Numbered from the stretch's first letter, positions 12,483 to 24,137 are shown. The stretch: DNA of 64,000 nt from Torymus aiolomorphi (GCA_036365515.1 CM070877.1:91078522-91142521), one strand, 5' to 3'. Notes: generated from the letters alone by a model not told the origin. A program made the numbers and translations.

Positions 12483-12790
12483 TTATATATATATATATAT
12501 ATTCCTCTCAGTGAATGTTAGTTCGTCGGTGCGATGTGAATCTTGTAGTTTTGACGCAGAGCATCTGCTCTTAAAATGTCTACAGTGAAAAAAATTTATT
12601 GTATGTATTAATTTATTTCTATATGTGTGCAACGAAACATGACCATGTTAAGATTATATTGTTTCTACTTTGTTTATGTAGTGAAATAAATGTTCACCTG
12701 ATGAGGCTAGCAAACTAGACTAGCGAAACGTTGTAACCTTAGAAAATGAAAATTTAAGTGTACATTTTCTTTGCACCCTGGGTTGATCCT
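12483..12790 (+). repeat. Orphan PLE-type terminal repeat (pLTR) without ORF
   Basis: A TATA run (12485-12501) is followed by CTCAGTG at 12508-12514 in the usual TATA-to-initiator arrangement, and a hammerhead core lies about 180 nt further on. The layout is the same as in the PLE family B pLTR at 31549-31800 (TATA, TCATTC, then hammerhead after about 175 nt). No PLE reading frame is present on either side, so this is a solo or non-autonomous copy. Edges are approximate. Confidence 0.5.
12691..12740 (+). ncRNA. Hammerhead ribozyme motif (type I)
   Basis: Order: stem I 5' strand UUCAC, CUGAUGA, G, stem II GCUAG/CUAGC with a 9-nt loop, GAAA, CG, UU (cleavage site), then GUAA that pairs with UUCAC with one bulge. 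All invariant core bases are present (CUGANGA and GAAA). Helix III is minimal, but ACGU is self-complementary. One extra G sits between the core and stem II. Confidence 0.7.
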
Positions 12791-14647
12791 CACCATTGTT
12801 TCTTAATATTATTAATTCATTATGAAGGATGGATATAACAGCAAATATCTAGAAACCTTTGATTCTCAGGGATTCCCAGTTCATAAACTGGATATTTTTT
12901 TTACAAGATTATGTCTGTATAATGATGCGTTATTAATTTACATAGTTTCAATTCAAGAACTTATATCTAACTTATATCTCATAAAAGATGATGTCAAATG
13001 AAAAAAATGAATATGTTTTTGTGAAAATTTCAACAAATAAAAGTGCTCAGTTATTCTCATGTATGATTTTCCTAGGGTGGGAGACGTCAAAATGTTTCAG
13101 AGGAGTTCTTGGTAAATATTTTTCTAAACAAGATTAAGATAATAATTTTAAAAAGTGTTATAAAATAACTAAACTTCCAATTTACTTAGTAAACCAACTC
13201 CAGCTTTCATAAAAAGAAATGAGTGATATTTGCGACTGGAATGCTAATAACAGTAGTCTCACTGGTGAAAAAATGGCTTTTGCAGTTTTCTTATGATGTT
13301 TATGCTTATATTCTCATTTTCCACCATGGGTAAACAGAATATTTTTGTTCATTGTTAGTATGTTTATTAATAATTGGTTGCCAATTTTAGTTTGATGCTG
13401 CAAAAGGTAATCTTATGAATTTGCATTCCAATGCTGAAACGAAACTGGGCTGTTGTAAAAGCAACATTCAAATCTGGCTTATGTTTTCAACAAAAAAACA
13501 AGCAGCAATGATTGCTCGTAAAGAATTTGCAGCTGGGACCTACTGATCCAACGACATACCTGCGTTAAGAACTTTTTGAATTGGACAAAATACAATAGTA
13601 AATGGTCTGGAACAAGTATTTTGTGAAAAGACTTTGCACCACCTGCTTTTATGGATATTGTAGTTGGCATAAGAAATAGAAATGCCATAAATTGAATCTA
13701 TCCTCACTCTTACATAAAACACATAGAGCTCCAATTCGAATCAACTTTCAAAGAAAGGAAAACATATGATACTATATAAAAGTACATTAGAACCTTTGTT
13801 TATGACGGAAAGCTATACTATCATCAAACATCGACTGCACTCACTATGATACAATTGACATTTTATTTTCTAAAGTTGAAACAGTTATACACTGCAATGA
13901 ATTTATTTGTCGTGTGAAGTATTGCTGCTGTAAACATTTTTATGAAGCATTTGGCCACAGCGATATTGGTTTGGTAACTTGCATTCTTAAGTTTGAATTG
14001 CTCAACATATTCTACATTTATCTCTGTATATACACGGAGAAAAATTGTGTAGGAAAAATTACAATTTTCTATAGTAACCGTGGGACAGATTCAAATTTTC
14101 ATGAAAATGACTACAATTTATAGTGAAAATTGGTATTTTTGTAGTGAAAGTTACGAAATCATAGGAATTTTTATTGGTATTTTCTCTAGCGGAAATATTT
14201 TTGTTCAGAAAAGTTGAAAACTGTTAATAAGTATTATATAAACTGTTAAAAATAGTTATAAAATGTAGGATTTTAGACGTTACTAATCGTTTATAACTGT
14301 TTGTAACATTCTTTAACAGTTAAAATGAGTTATTAAATTATTTAATAATTATTGAATATTTATTAATTATTATTATTAATATAAATATTAATCTATTATT
14401 AGTAATTAAGAAAAATAAAAAATAAAAACTAAAAGTATTAACTAATTTGGCAAAAATGTTTGCTTTATTAGTATTACATATATGCGCAATTCTACAGAAA
14501 CTTTAACTTTTCACTTAAAAGTCATCAACAAATAATTTAGTGGCACACTAATGGGACACTTTGTTCTTATGTCTAGAGCTCTCAAGGAGTAAGAAATTGT
14601 CAAAAAACAAAAGCAAATGGATGCATAAGAGTGTTTTGTGAAAAAAC
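12791..14647. other. Non-coding DNA
   Basis: AT-rich sequence without recognisable genes. It includes the second copy of the 11.6-11.9 kb repeat (12885-13095). Short ORFs at 13479-13734 and 13914-14123 show no domain and I do not call them. Confidence 0.5.
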
Positions 14648-14650
14648 TTA

Positions 14651-15356
14651 CAAGGAGAGGGTTTCAGCTGCGGGAAACGGATTTTAGCGGGTATTGTAGA
14701 GTCGATTTCTGGTACCTAAAAATGAAGCCCAGTGCTCACATTTCCATCAAATGGTCCCTTTTTCTTGAGATATGGACTATTTAATCTCAAATATCGTCTA
14801 TTTCGTTAATAAATGATGTCTCTTCTATTGACTGTCACATTGCAAATATTTAAGATACGAAAACGACAAAAAAAAATTATAATAGTAGACAGTAATAGCT
14901 AAAATTTAAGCCCTGATTCATTAAAAAATATTGATTTTTCAGGAAGTTACAAGCAATCAAAGGTAGGGTACGAAAATGGTTAAAAATACGATTCATTTAA
15001 TCGGTTGAAATGAAGACAAATTTTTAACCATTTTCGTACCCTATAGTTGATTGCTTGTAACCTCCTGAAGAATCAGTATTTTTTAATAAATCAAGGCTTA
15101 AATTTTAGCCTTTATTGTCTACTTTTATAATTTTTCTTCCTCGTTTTCGTATCTTAAATACTTGCAATGTGACAGTCAATAGAAGAGACATCATTTTTTG
15201 ATGAAATAGACGATATTTGAGATTAAATTGCCCATATCTCAAGAAAAAGGACCCTTTTGACGGAAATGTGAGCACTAGGCTTCATTTTTAGGAATCAGAA
15301 ATCGACTCTCCAATGCCCGTTAAAATCAGTTTCCCGCAGCTGAAACCCTCTCCTTG
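14651..15356. mobile_element. 706-bp palindromic MITE, TTA duplication (PIF/Harbinger-like)
   Basis: Two arms of about 340 bp, inverted and highly similar, start CAAGGAGAGGGTTTCAGC and end with the complement; the turn is near 15000. TTA is present on both sides (14648-14650 and 15357-15359), a 3-bp duplication. A 3-bp T(A/T)A duplication is characteristic of PIF/Harbinger elements. No transposase. Confidence 0.8.
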
Positions 15357-15359
15357 TTA

Positions 15360-16001
15360 GTATCAGGTGCTGTTACGTAAAGGTAGTTACCTTGGCAAAC
15401 TTTGAGCTTCGCATTTTGTAAAGGCTAGAGGATTAAGTGATTTCAAAGAAATAGATGCGAAAGAGTAGTTTTTAAAAATCGTTGTACCGCCTGCTGCTAT
15501 GGAAATGGCAGTTGACATGAGAACTCAACTTCTCAGCCAACTTTGAGCTTCGAGTTTTATAAAAGCAAGAGAATCAGGTGATATAAAGATTTGAATTGTA
15601 ATTCTGAGACTTTGTACTTTTTTCTTTTATTCCTTGTGATAGCTATAAAGAAAAAATATATTATTGTTATCTTTTTTAACAACTTTAAATTCTCTGTTGA
15701 AATTGCAACGAGGGCGATCGTGTCTCGTTACTAACCTGCAATTACACGCCGCGATCCGCGCACCAAAATAGGTTAGGTCCGCGCCGCGTGCCCCGATTGT
15801 CCACGAACATGCGCGCGCGCGCTCACGCCGCCTTATGTAAGTTCGTTTTGTCCACGAACGTGCGCGCGCGCGCACTCACGCCGCTCCATGTAAAGCCGCC
15901 TTGTCCCGAGATTGCCGCGACTCCACACCGGCGCGCGGACACCGCGACCGACGCGACTTCAGATCGGCGAGCGCATCTTATCACCGAATCTATCCTATAT
16001 A
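15360..16001. other. Non-coding, CpG-rich segment
   Basis: 15640-15990 turns sharply GC- and CpG-rich. It contains a direct duplication: TTGTCCACGAAC(A/G)TGCGCGCGCGC followed by (C)TCACGCCGC occurs at 15796-15832 and 15848-15884. The mariner element at 16002 interrupts this region, so it may belong with the satellite at 17.7-18.5 kb. No gene seen. Confidence 0.5.
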
Positions 16002-17661
16002 CGAGGGTCATTTGATAAGTACCTAGCCTACAAATGAAAACACCAAAATTTTACAAAAAATAAAATTTATTTTTCAATGTAGTCTCCTTTTAGTTGAATA
16101 CACTTGGTCCAGCGGTGTTCCAATTTTTTTAACCCCGTTGAAAAAAAATGTTTTCTCTTGGTTTGCAAAATAGGCCTCCGTGGCGGCGATTATTTCGTTA
16201 TTGGAGTGGAATCTCTTCCCGGTGAGCGAATTTTTTAGTTTCGGAAACAAAAAAAAGTCGCAATAGTTCGGCGTAGTACTGTCCTGTGACCGTTTTGCCC
16301 TTCTCCAGATAGTCAATAAAAATCACACCTTGAGAATCCCAGAAAACAGTGGCCATCACCTTTCCGGCCGACGGGACCGTCTTCGCCTTCTTCGGAGCAG
16401 GTTCACCGGGTAAGGTCCACTGTTTTGACTGCTCCTTGGTCTCTGGAGTGTAGTAGTGAATCCATGTTTCGTCGACGGTCACGTAACGACGCAAAAACTC
16501 TTTTGGATTGCGATTAAACAGCTCCAAACACTGCTCTGAACTGGTCACACGGATGCGCTTGTTGTCTGCAGTCAGCAAACGCGGCACCCACCTTGCTGAC
16601 AGCTTCCTCATGCCTAAAATCTCATGTAGGATATGCCACACGCGTTCTTCTGAGATGCCTACTATCGCAGCTATCTTGTGCACCTTTAATCGGCGGTCTG
16701 ACGAAACGATATCGTGTATTTTTGTCACGTTCTCCTCCGTGGTGGCTCTTTTCGGAGCACCTGGGCGTGGATCATCAAAAACCGACGTACGACCACGTTG
16801 AAACTCGTTATACCAAAATTTAACGGTCGCCATCGAAGGAGAAGCATCCCCATACACTGCATCCAAGCGTTCTTTAATTTCACTGCGCGATTTCCCTTCC
16901 AAAAACAAGAATCGAATCACCGACCGATATTGTTCTTTCTCCATTTTTCCAAAAATCAACGGACACATTTGCTTTCACACGCTCTCAAAAATAAACTACC
17001 TGTTAACTGTTACTAAGCTGTAACAGGTTCAGTGCTATGTGGTATGCATATGTACCACACTTTGCTTGAGATGCGGTGTGGTATACATATACTTATGTAC
17101 CACCATTTTTTTTTCTACATCTAAAGTGGCATGCGTCGAAATTGTATTAAAATCATATGTATACGTAATTTTCTTGTTTCATATGAACCATAAAACAATA
17201 TTATTTATCAGGATATAAATTTAACAATCCCACGATTTTTTGTGCCCTTTTTTATAATAAACAAAAATTAACCATTCTAAAAATATCAAGGAGCGTGAGA
17301 ACGCTCCCAAGGCAAGTATCTGTCCAAGAATGTAGAAGAAGCCTGAGGGACGACCGCGCTAGATATACATTAAAATGGGTGTAAGAATATATAATACGTT
17401 GTTTCTAATATAAATCGAGTCGGTAAATTAGATATCTATTATTCTACTGCGTTCGAAATGTGCTACACAAATTTACAAAATTCGGGGTTACCAGCCATAA
17501 GTGATAGGAACAAATACAAAAGAGTAAACACGTATATTATAAAGATTGTGTAGATATGCCTTATTTCTGTCTCCCGTGCTTTAATAAGTTTAGTTTAATA
17601 AGTTTAATAAGATAGTGGCACAATCTGGCGGTGAGGCTAGGTACTTGTCAAATGACCCTCG
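16002..17661 (-). mobile_element. Defective mariner element with internal replacement
   Basis: Terminal inverted repeats CGAGGGTCATTTGATAAGTAC (16002) and its complement ending at 17661 are flanked by TA, as in mariner. Compared with the copy at 37734-39027 it has lost about 160 bp of coding sequence. It has also exchanged about 75 bp of 5' leader for about 600 bp of unrelated DNA (17000-17610, containing the 17.3 kb repeat). Confidence 0.92.
16067..16944 (-). pseudogene. mariner transposase, internally deleted
   Basis: Starts at MEKEQYRSVIRF (16944) with an intact paired HTH region and WVPRLL linker. The first catalytic Asp is kept in VTVDETWIHYY. After GQYYAEL the sequence jumps to FLFPKLKNSLTGKRFHSNNE, removing the block with the second and third Asp (HHDxAPAHTS and PDLAPCD), and the tail is out of frame. 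A DD34D cut-and-paste transposase; this copy cannot be active. Confidence 0.93.
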
Positions 17662-18455
17662 TAAGCAGCTCATACACCGACGAGAGACAGACCGTGATCG
17701 ACCGTCCCATAGACTGAAATTACCGCCTTCCTCTCGTGGGCACACGTGAGGAATTCGGTATCGCCGGCCATCGGATAACACCGATCACCAGGACACCTGC
17801 TGTTACTACCGTCGTGGGCACACGAGGTAGTCATGGGCCGTGTATCCGGAACCGCTGGAACTAAGGAGTCGTCGTGCGCACACGAGACTAGGGGAACGCG
17901 AACTGCCGCCTCCTCGCATACTGATCCCCAGCATACCTGCTGGTACTACCGTCGTGGGCGCACGAGGTAGGCACAGACCGTGTACCCGGGACCGCAGTTC
18001 CTTAGTCGTCGTGCGCCCACGTGACTACATGAATACGAACTACTTCTGCCTGAGCCTGGAACACCGGAACAACCCCTCCTCTATCGTCGTGAGCACACGA
18101 GGTAGCCGCGAGGCGTGTTCCTAGAGTCGCTAGGCCCCTAGTCTGCGTGAGCACACGTGACTAGCGGAACGCGGACTAATTGGACCGGCGCCAGGAAAAA
18201 CCGCAACGAGCCCTGGTTCTACCATCATGAGCGCACGAGGTAGACACAGGCCGCGTGCCCGAAGCTATCGCTTCCTTAGTCGGCGTGGGCACACGTGACT
18301 AAAGGAAAGAGGGCGTTCAGGGATCGTAGATACCGGAACCGGAATCGGAACGAACTCTGGTCCTACCCCCGTGAGCTCACGAGGTAGGCACAGACCGAGT
18401 TCCCAAGGCTATCATCCCCCTTAATCAGCGTGTGCACACGCGACTAAGGGTAAGG
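17662..18455. repeat. 138-bp satellite with eleven conserved hairpins
   Basis: Five to six tandem units of about 138 bp, each with two hairpins of one design: outer stem, 2x1 internal loop, then CGTG-NGCN-CACG. Class A has outer stem CTACC/GGTAG at 17806, 17946, 18081, 18219, 18362. Class B has AGTC/GACT with variable extensions at 17728, 17867, 18003, 18138, 18274, 18419 (17728 is a variant, TTCCTC/GAGGAA). The inner 12-mer is intact in ten of eleven. Outer stems differ in sequence but remain paired (TAGTC/GACTA, CTAGTC/GACTAG, CCTTAGTC/GACTAA(A)GG). Units also share GACCGTGT(A/T)CCCG-like spacers. I do not recognise it. Confidence 0.85.
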
Positions 18456-19140
18456 GGAGCATTCACATACCGTAGACACCGGAAGAGGACCCCGGACTTT
18501 ACGACTTTGACGCCGACTCACCGCGCCGGCACCACCGTGAGTCGACGTACGCATTGTATCGAGGTTTAGCATAACCAAGGCCCTCCTGCGAGTGGGGGGC
18601 TGCGATAGCATTTAGTCTTTAAGTTCAACGGATTTGGTTGTACGCCGAAGTAAGCACGTTTCTTTTGGTTTACATGTTTCAGGTGGCGAACTAAGGCGGA
18701 CCCAGCCAAAATGGTGGCAAATGTTAATTATTGAGTTGAATTAGTTTTGTTATTTAGCCAATAAATCGCCTTTTCTCTATATTAAAATATACGACTATGC
18801 ATTTTATCTTTTAGGCCACCTGACACTCCTACTCCTCCCTTTTCCACACCCTGGTAAACTCCTGAGCGTCCGGCAGGGGAGGAGCAACCGTTAGAAAATA
18901 CTAATAAAGTTTAATGTTTTTATACAAACAATCTTGCTCTCAACAACTGTCCAACTCTCTAAAAAGAACTTGACTGAAAGCTTAAATGTTTTTTTGAAAC
19001 AATTATAATAAACACTTTTAAATACTATTTTTTAAAGTATTTTCTATAATTCTTATAAAAACATTTTCTATTTCTCACAAAACTGATTTTTGCTATTAGC
19101 AGTAATTATTCTCATTTTTAAATTATCTCTTTATCTCTTT
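18456..19140. other. Non-coding, possible retroelement leader
   Basis: No ORF. AGGTGGCGAACTAAGGCGGACC (18682-18703) and AATAAATCGCC (18761) have the look of an LTR-retroelement leader and polyadenylation region, but no LTR boundaries or coding sequence can be assigned. Confidence 0.25.
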
Positions 19141-20280
19141 ACAATATTTGTTTATATGTATTTGCTATGAAAAGTTTTTCTTTTTCTTACAAAAATCATT
19201 TTTCTTATCAGTAGTATTGCTCATTAAATTAAATTTGAGTACTTTCAATAACAGAATCATTTCTGTAAATCATTCATTATTATATTTTCTCTACAAAATA
19301 TCTCCAAAAATGGCCCATCACTACATCTCAAAAAATCCATTAAGAAATTATTTTACAAAACTTCTACAATCCTTTACAAACTTTTGCAAGCAACGAGAAA
19401 TTCTTTTCCAAAACCTTTATAATCACTTCGAAAAAACTTTTACAAACGATAAGAATTTTTTCGGAAACCATAAGAATTATTTTCCGAAACCTATACAATA
19501 TCCTAAAAAATTATATGAAAAGGAATTCTACTAATAAATAATAAATTTTTGCTTTCTAAAGTCGAAATAAATTTCTTTCCCGCGGATACTGAAAGTCAAA
19601 CCCAAAAAAGTTGTGAAGTAAATTAAAGTATACTTTTATATTCTTAACAAACATTATTAATAATGTACTTTTACTCTTAAAAATTTTGAAATCTCTATAA
19701 AAATTTTTTTTACAAAAGTAAAAAATTATAGGCAAGAATAAGTTTGGTTACTATTCTACATAGTTTTATACTTAACAAACATTATTTGCTAAACTCTCCC
19801 ACCCTCTCTTTCTTCCCCCTCTCGCTCTCTCGCTGTACCAAAATCTATAATGAGAGCTTAAATATTTTTTGAAAACAATCAACACGTTCTTTAAAAAACT
19901 AATTTTTTAAATACAATATATATTATAACAACACAATTTGTCTATAGTCCCTTTATTTATTCTGATTTCATCTTTTCAATAAGCACTCTCTACAAATGGT
20001 AATAATTTTTTTCATGACTGTACAAATAATAATATTGTTAATAAAACTTTCTACAAAAGTATAAAATATGGCAAGTATAGAAGTTTGTTCTGTATAATCT
20101 ATAAAATAATATTTATGCTTTTTTACGAGAAGTCAAATAAATATTATAGTAAAAAAGTCTTTTACTTCTTTGAGTCAATGTATGCTCAACAAATTATATG
20201 AGACGTTTCATGTCAACTGCCCCAGCGCAGCGCGCGAGCGCCAAATCGTGCTGTTTCCAGCTCATGTTTAAGATACTGAA
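19141..20280. other. Non-coding AT-rich DNA
   Basis: Low-complexity A/T-rich sequence. The 128-codon frame at 19148-19534 consists of Phe/Lys/Asn-rich translation without a domain and is not called as a gene. Confidence 0.5.
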
Positions 20281-20404
20281 ATGTACTTGAAAAAATTTTA
20301 TGATAAATATATCCAATGTATTTTTTCCTCAGCTTTCCAATGGTGTAGGTGCATTTTTGCAGGTGAAAGGTGCAGTTTTTCCGAAATTTTCCATTTTCAC
20401 CTTC

Positions 20405-21000
20405 AAAAAGTACATAACGTGTTATATCTCGAAAACGATATTTTTAAGATTTTTTTTTTACCGTCTAGGTCGAAAGCTGAGCATTTCTTACGTAGGAAAG
20501 GATATTTTCCAATGAATGCCCAAGATGTTTTCTGCGAGATACAGAACGCGAAAGAGTAGACGCACCGCCTTTCCTGCGCGCGGTACTAAGCGGTACAGCG
20601 CGCGGACTGCGCCCGCCTCGTTGCCTGTATAATAACCTTTTATTATCTTTAATTCTTTACCTATTATTCTGGATTCTTAATAATGCATGGAGTAATATTT
20701 TATTAATTATTTTATAAAATAATAAATTTTCAAAATTAACAGCAATATAGTAACTCTTGTACTAACGTTTCTTTTTCAATGTAGATAATATTTTTTTGTT
20801 TGTTTTTACGTCTTATATCTCGAAAAGTATATTTTTAATATTTTTTTTTACCCTTTAGATCGAAAGCTGTGTATCTTTTACGTAGGAAATGATATTTTCC
20901 AAAAAGTGCCCAAGATGTTTTCTGCTAGAAATAGAACGCGAAAGAGTAGACGCACGGCGCTGAAAAGACGGCTCCTACGCGCGGTACCGCGCGGCACGGA
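20405..21000. repeat. Direct repeat of about 180 bp, two copies
   Basis: 20425-20605 and 20815-20995 share ATATCTCGAAAA, TTTTTACC, GATCGAAAGCTG-type phrases, TTACGTAGGAAA, GCCCAAGATGTTTTCTGC and GCGAAAGAGTAGACGCAC, then a CpG-rich tail with GCGCGGTAC. Overlapping short frames are not genes. Likely remnants of one dispersed element. Confidence 0.65.
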
Positions 21001-21620
21001 ATCATTCATTTTTCATTCGATAGGTGGCGTCCACACTTTTCAAACTGTATGTAAATCATCACGTCGAAAGTATATAATTACCATAACTTTTTATCTTTTT
21101 CCTCTTCGAATTTTTTCGAACTTCTTGTCAATAGCAGTTAAGGGGGTCGAACACCTTTAGAATGACGAAAAATCAATTTTTTTCTTATTACATATTTTAC
21201 TAAAAAAACATTTGTAGAATATGTCCCAATTGGTTTTAAAGCATTATCTATTTTTGTTTTAAGAATATACACCAAACACTTATAAAGCTTTCCATTTGTT
21301 TTTTGTGCAAATTACATTTTTCCCCTTGTATACATAATTATATAATCATATATTATTTCTACTAATTTTTTTTTCATTTCACTGCTCTTAATATATTTAA
21401 ATTCTAACTCTAAATATCTGTCTGTATATACTTCAAAAGATCCTAAAATAATATTTTAAACATTAATACAAAGATAAAAAATAAATAATATAATTTATGG
21501 ACGGTATTTTTGACAAAAATAAAAATTTGCTTTTAAAACTTATATAGCATTTAAGTTGGCACCATAACAACCTGACTTATCAGCGACAGCCTCTTACAGG
21601 CTCACAGCTCACTCCTTTAT
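21001..21620. other. Non-coding AT-rich DNA
   Basis: Nothing recognisable. Contains one long run of weakly structured A/T sequence and no extended ORF. Confidence 0.5.
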
Positions 21621-21846
21621 TGTAACATTGAATCCACATTGCATGTCGTATGCCGTATGCCGTATGCCGTATGCAGTCAGAAAAATAGTTGTTGTCCGAA
21701 ATCTATAATATTTATAACTCTATGGTTACAATTCCCATAGGATTTATAACCATAAAGTTATAAATCCTATAGATTTCAGACAACAATTTTTTTTCTGACG
21801 GTATACGGCATACAGCACACGGCATGCAATGTGGATTCACTGTAAC
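21621..21846. repeat. Palindromic MITE-like element with GTATGCC tandem repeats
   Basis: Ends TGTAACATTGAATCCACATTGCATG and, inverted, TGTTACAGTGAATCCACATTGCATG. Inside is a short tandem of GTATGCC on the left arm, answered by a degenerate inverted version on the right, around an A/T-rich centre with nested inverted repeats (ATCTATA/TATAGAT). No coding. Confidence 0.7.
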
Positions 21847-22199
21847 AGAGCTGATTTTAACCTATGTAAAAGTCCGCAAGCAATGTAAACATGCACAGCT
21901 GTCATTTCATATTAACACTGTGATATCAGCATCAGCACCTTTTTTTATACAAAGTGTTGTTCTTAATTTTCATTGTTTCCAACGGATTTTGGAGTAAACA
22001 TTTAGTGTATTACAATACGTAAAGGTATTTTAAATCAGTTTTTAAAAGTGTTTCAATAATACCCCCTATAACACTTAATATTGGAGCAATATTGCTTCAA
22101 TGTTGCTGCGACATATTCGCCATATTCGCTAATATTCCCTTAACGTATACAGGTAAGGTTAGTATTTAAGTTGTTTATTTCACATAGATAAGGCGTAAA

Positions 22200-22658
22200 T
22201 TTTGAGTCCTCATCCCCCATTGCAAACGGGATACCAAAAACAAGGCAAGCCTTGTAATTCGGACTCTTCGTAAAGAGTCATTTGAACGGTTGAATTATAC
22301 GGCTTATATTTGTTTATTTGAACACCCTCTATTATTCAAAAAATTGTGAAAATTCGATATTTGAGGGCCAATCCGTGGAATATGGAGTAGAATAAAAAAA
22401 CCCATATAAATTACATTCAGCAACGTTTCGCCAGCAAGGTTCGCTGGCCTCATCAGGCTATTATTTATTCCAAACAAAAACAACAAATAAATATTACAAA
22501 CACAATACAAGATTTTCGATGAAGAGCACAAACTTTTCTCACCAGTAAATTTAATTATTAATTATATAACATAATGATATTCGGAAGTGGAAGGAAAAAC
22601 GACTTCCACTGCCACCGTCAATGTTTTAACCTGCGAATGAAAACCAACCGCCGTTGTC
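22200..22658 (-). repeat. PLE family B pLTR, left copy (minus)
   Basis: Non-coding segment following the ORF that ends at 22659. It holds the TATA box, the initiator and a hammerhead, and ends near 22250 with a phrase (GGACTCTTCGTAAAGAGTCATTTGA) found inverted at 32070-32105. The same segment occurs at 31556-32120 on the plus strand. Confidence 0.7.
22414..22466 (-). ncRNA. Hammerhead ribozyme motif in PLE family B
   Basis: On the minus strand: AAUAGC (stem I), CUGAUGA, G, GCCAGC/GCUGGC (6-bp stem II, 7-nt loop), GAAA, CG, UU, then GCUGA pairing with UAGC. Full invariant core. Same sequence as 31749-31799. Confidence 0.8.
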
Positions 22659-22665
22659 TTATATA
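22635..22665 (-). promoter_or_regulatory. TATA box and initiator of PLE family B
   Basis: TATATAAG (22658-22665, minus) with TCATTC (22635-22640), matching the arthropod initiator TCA(G/T)T(C/T). The ORF stop TAA (22659-22661) lies inside the TATA box. Confidence 0.55.
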
Positions 22666-24137
22666 CAGTCAACTGGGTTGGTGTGTTTATTCTGGAAAAG
22701 GTTATTGAGCTTCTTGTACGTGTGGCTCAGTGATTGTGTGTCTTCTTTTCTATTGAGAGTGTGTTTATACATGTTAATGTGAAGCATCTCGGAAATAAGT
22801 CGCTTATTATAATTCTTTTCTCTATCCAAAATTTTTACATTATTCCAATCAAACTTATGGATACTATCTTCAACAATATGTAGTGGAACGGGTAGTAATT
22901 TATTTTTGCACTTTTCATGTTCCGATATTCTTTCTTTCAATTTTCTTTTTGTTTCGCTAATGTAACATGCCGAACAATCCTTACAATCAAACTTATATAC
23001 TACACCCATTTCTTCCCATTTTTCCGATTTATCTTTGCCGATCTTAATTGTGTCTGCGAGACTATGATTGACCAAAGGCACAGTGCGAATATTGAATTTT
23101 TTTAATGAACCAGCAACCTTATTAAAAAACTTATCATGATAAGGAATTGCTAAAGAACCTAACGGCTCTTTATGATTAATATTCCGTTTTTGAGTTGGAA
23201 TTCTTATTGAACGGAGTCTATTGTTTATACAGGAAACTATAAATTTTAAAGGGTAATCATTTTCTAATAATGTTGTTTTTATTCTGTTTATATTTTGAGT
23301 ATGAAACCTTTCATCTGAAAGTAATATGGATCTATCTATTAAATTTGAAATAATATTCCGTTTTTGCTGGATTGTGTGGTTCGACTTAAAATTCAATAAT
23401 CTACCCGTACATGTCGGCTTTTGGTAACAATTTGTGATTAGTTTATTTTCAATCTTAATAATTAATACGTCTAAGAAATTAATTGAATTATTTTCTTCAA
23501 CCTCATGTGTAAACTTTAAGTTCTTATTGTATTCATTAAAACCTTTTAATACTGTTCCCACCTGCTCATTATTCACACACATAATAGTATCGTCTACATA
23601 TCTCCGGTAAAACAAGAGCTCGCAATTATATTCAACTTTTAGTTTTTTTATACATTCTATTTCTAAATCTTCCATTACAAGGTCAGCAAAAATTGTCGAA
23701 ATCGGTGATCCCATTGGTGTGCCGAAAATTTGTTTATAAATTATGTTATTGAAAGTGAAATAAGTGTTGTCGAAAAGAAATTTTGTAATATCGACTATTT
23801 CATCAAACGGAATTTTACTCTTTTTATGTATCTGTGTATATCTTATATCTAAACCCTTCAATACTAACTCAGAAGGTATATTAGTAAACAAAGAGCTGAC
23901 ATCGAGTGAAAGCAAACTAAAGTCAGCTGGTACGTTAATACCAGGAAGATTTTTTATCCATTTACTATTATCACAGATTTTTACTGTATTTTTTTGTTGG
24001 TTTTTCATTACAATCTCAAATTTGCGATCAAGTTTTTTGGATAGATTGTTGAAAATTTTCTTACTTTTTTCTTCTGTATAATGTACAAAATTATTTTTCA
24101 ATGTTACGTGTACCTTTGAATTATTGATTACTCTACT
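22659..24137 (-). pseudogene. PLE family B reverse transcriptase/GIY-YIG, internally deleted
   Basis: Open frame from 24101 to 22659 (480 aa). RT motifs: SLDVSSLFTNIP (about residue 68), FGTPMGSPISTIFADL, FYRRYVDDTIMCV (catalytic YVDD), then a C-terminal GIY-YIG endonuclease with VVYKFDCKDCSACYISETKRK (CxxCxxC linker merged with the YIS form of YIG). Compared with the plus copy at 24409-25428, about 230 residues between KNLPGIN and VPADFS are missing, removing RT fingers (DKGN and LPKIHK blocks). The frame is preserved across the deletion. The protein would nick DNA and prime reverse transcription if complete. The N-terminus ends at an inverted junction (24137). Confidence 0.9.

Noticed and set aside
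16508..17016. Plus-strand frames of 76-100 codons
   Set aside because: Antisense of the mariner transposase.
17840..18124. 94-codon frame in the hairpin satellite
   Set aside because: Arg-rich translation of tandem repeats; not maintained over all units.
17728..18449. CRISPR array
   Set aside because: Repeats are hairpins of two alternating classes with degenerate spacers that are themselves related, in an animal transposon context; no cas genes.
19148..19534. 128-codon Phe/Lys/Asn frame
   Set aside because: AT-rich, no domain, no flanking gene signals.
23764..24081. 105-codon plus-strand frame
   Set aside because: Antisense of PLE family B; also seen inverted at 24936-25211.
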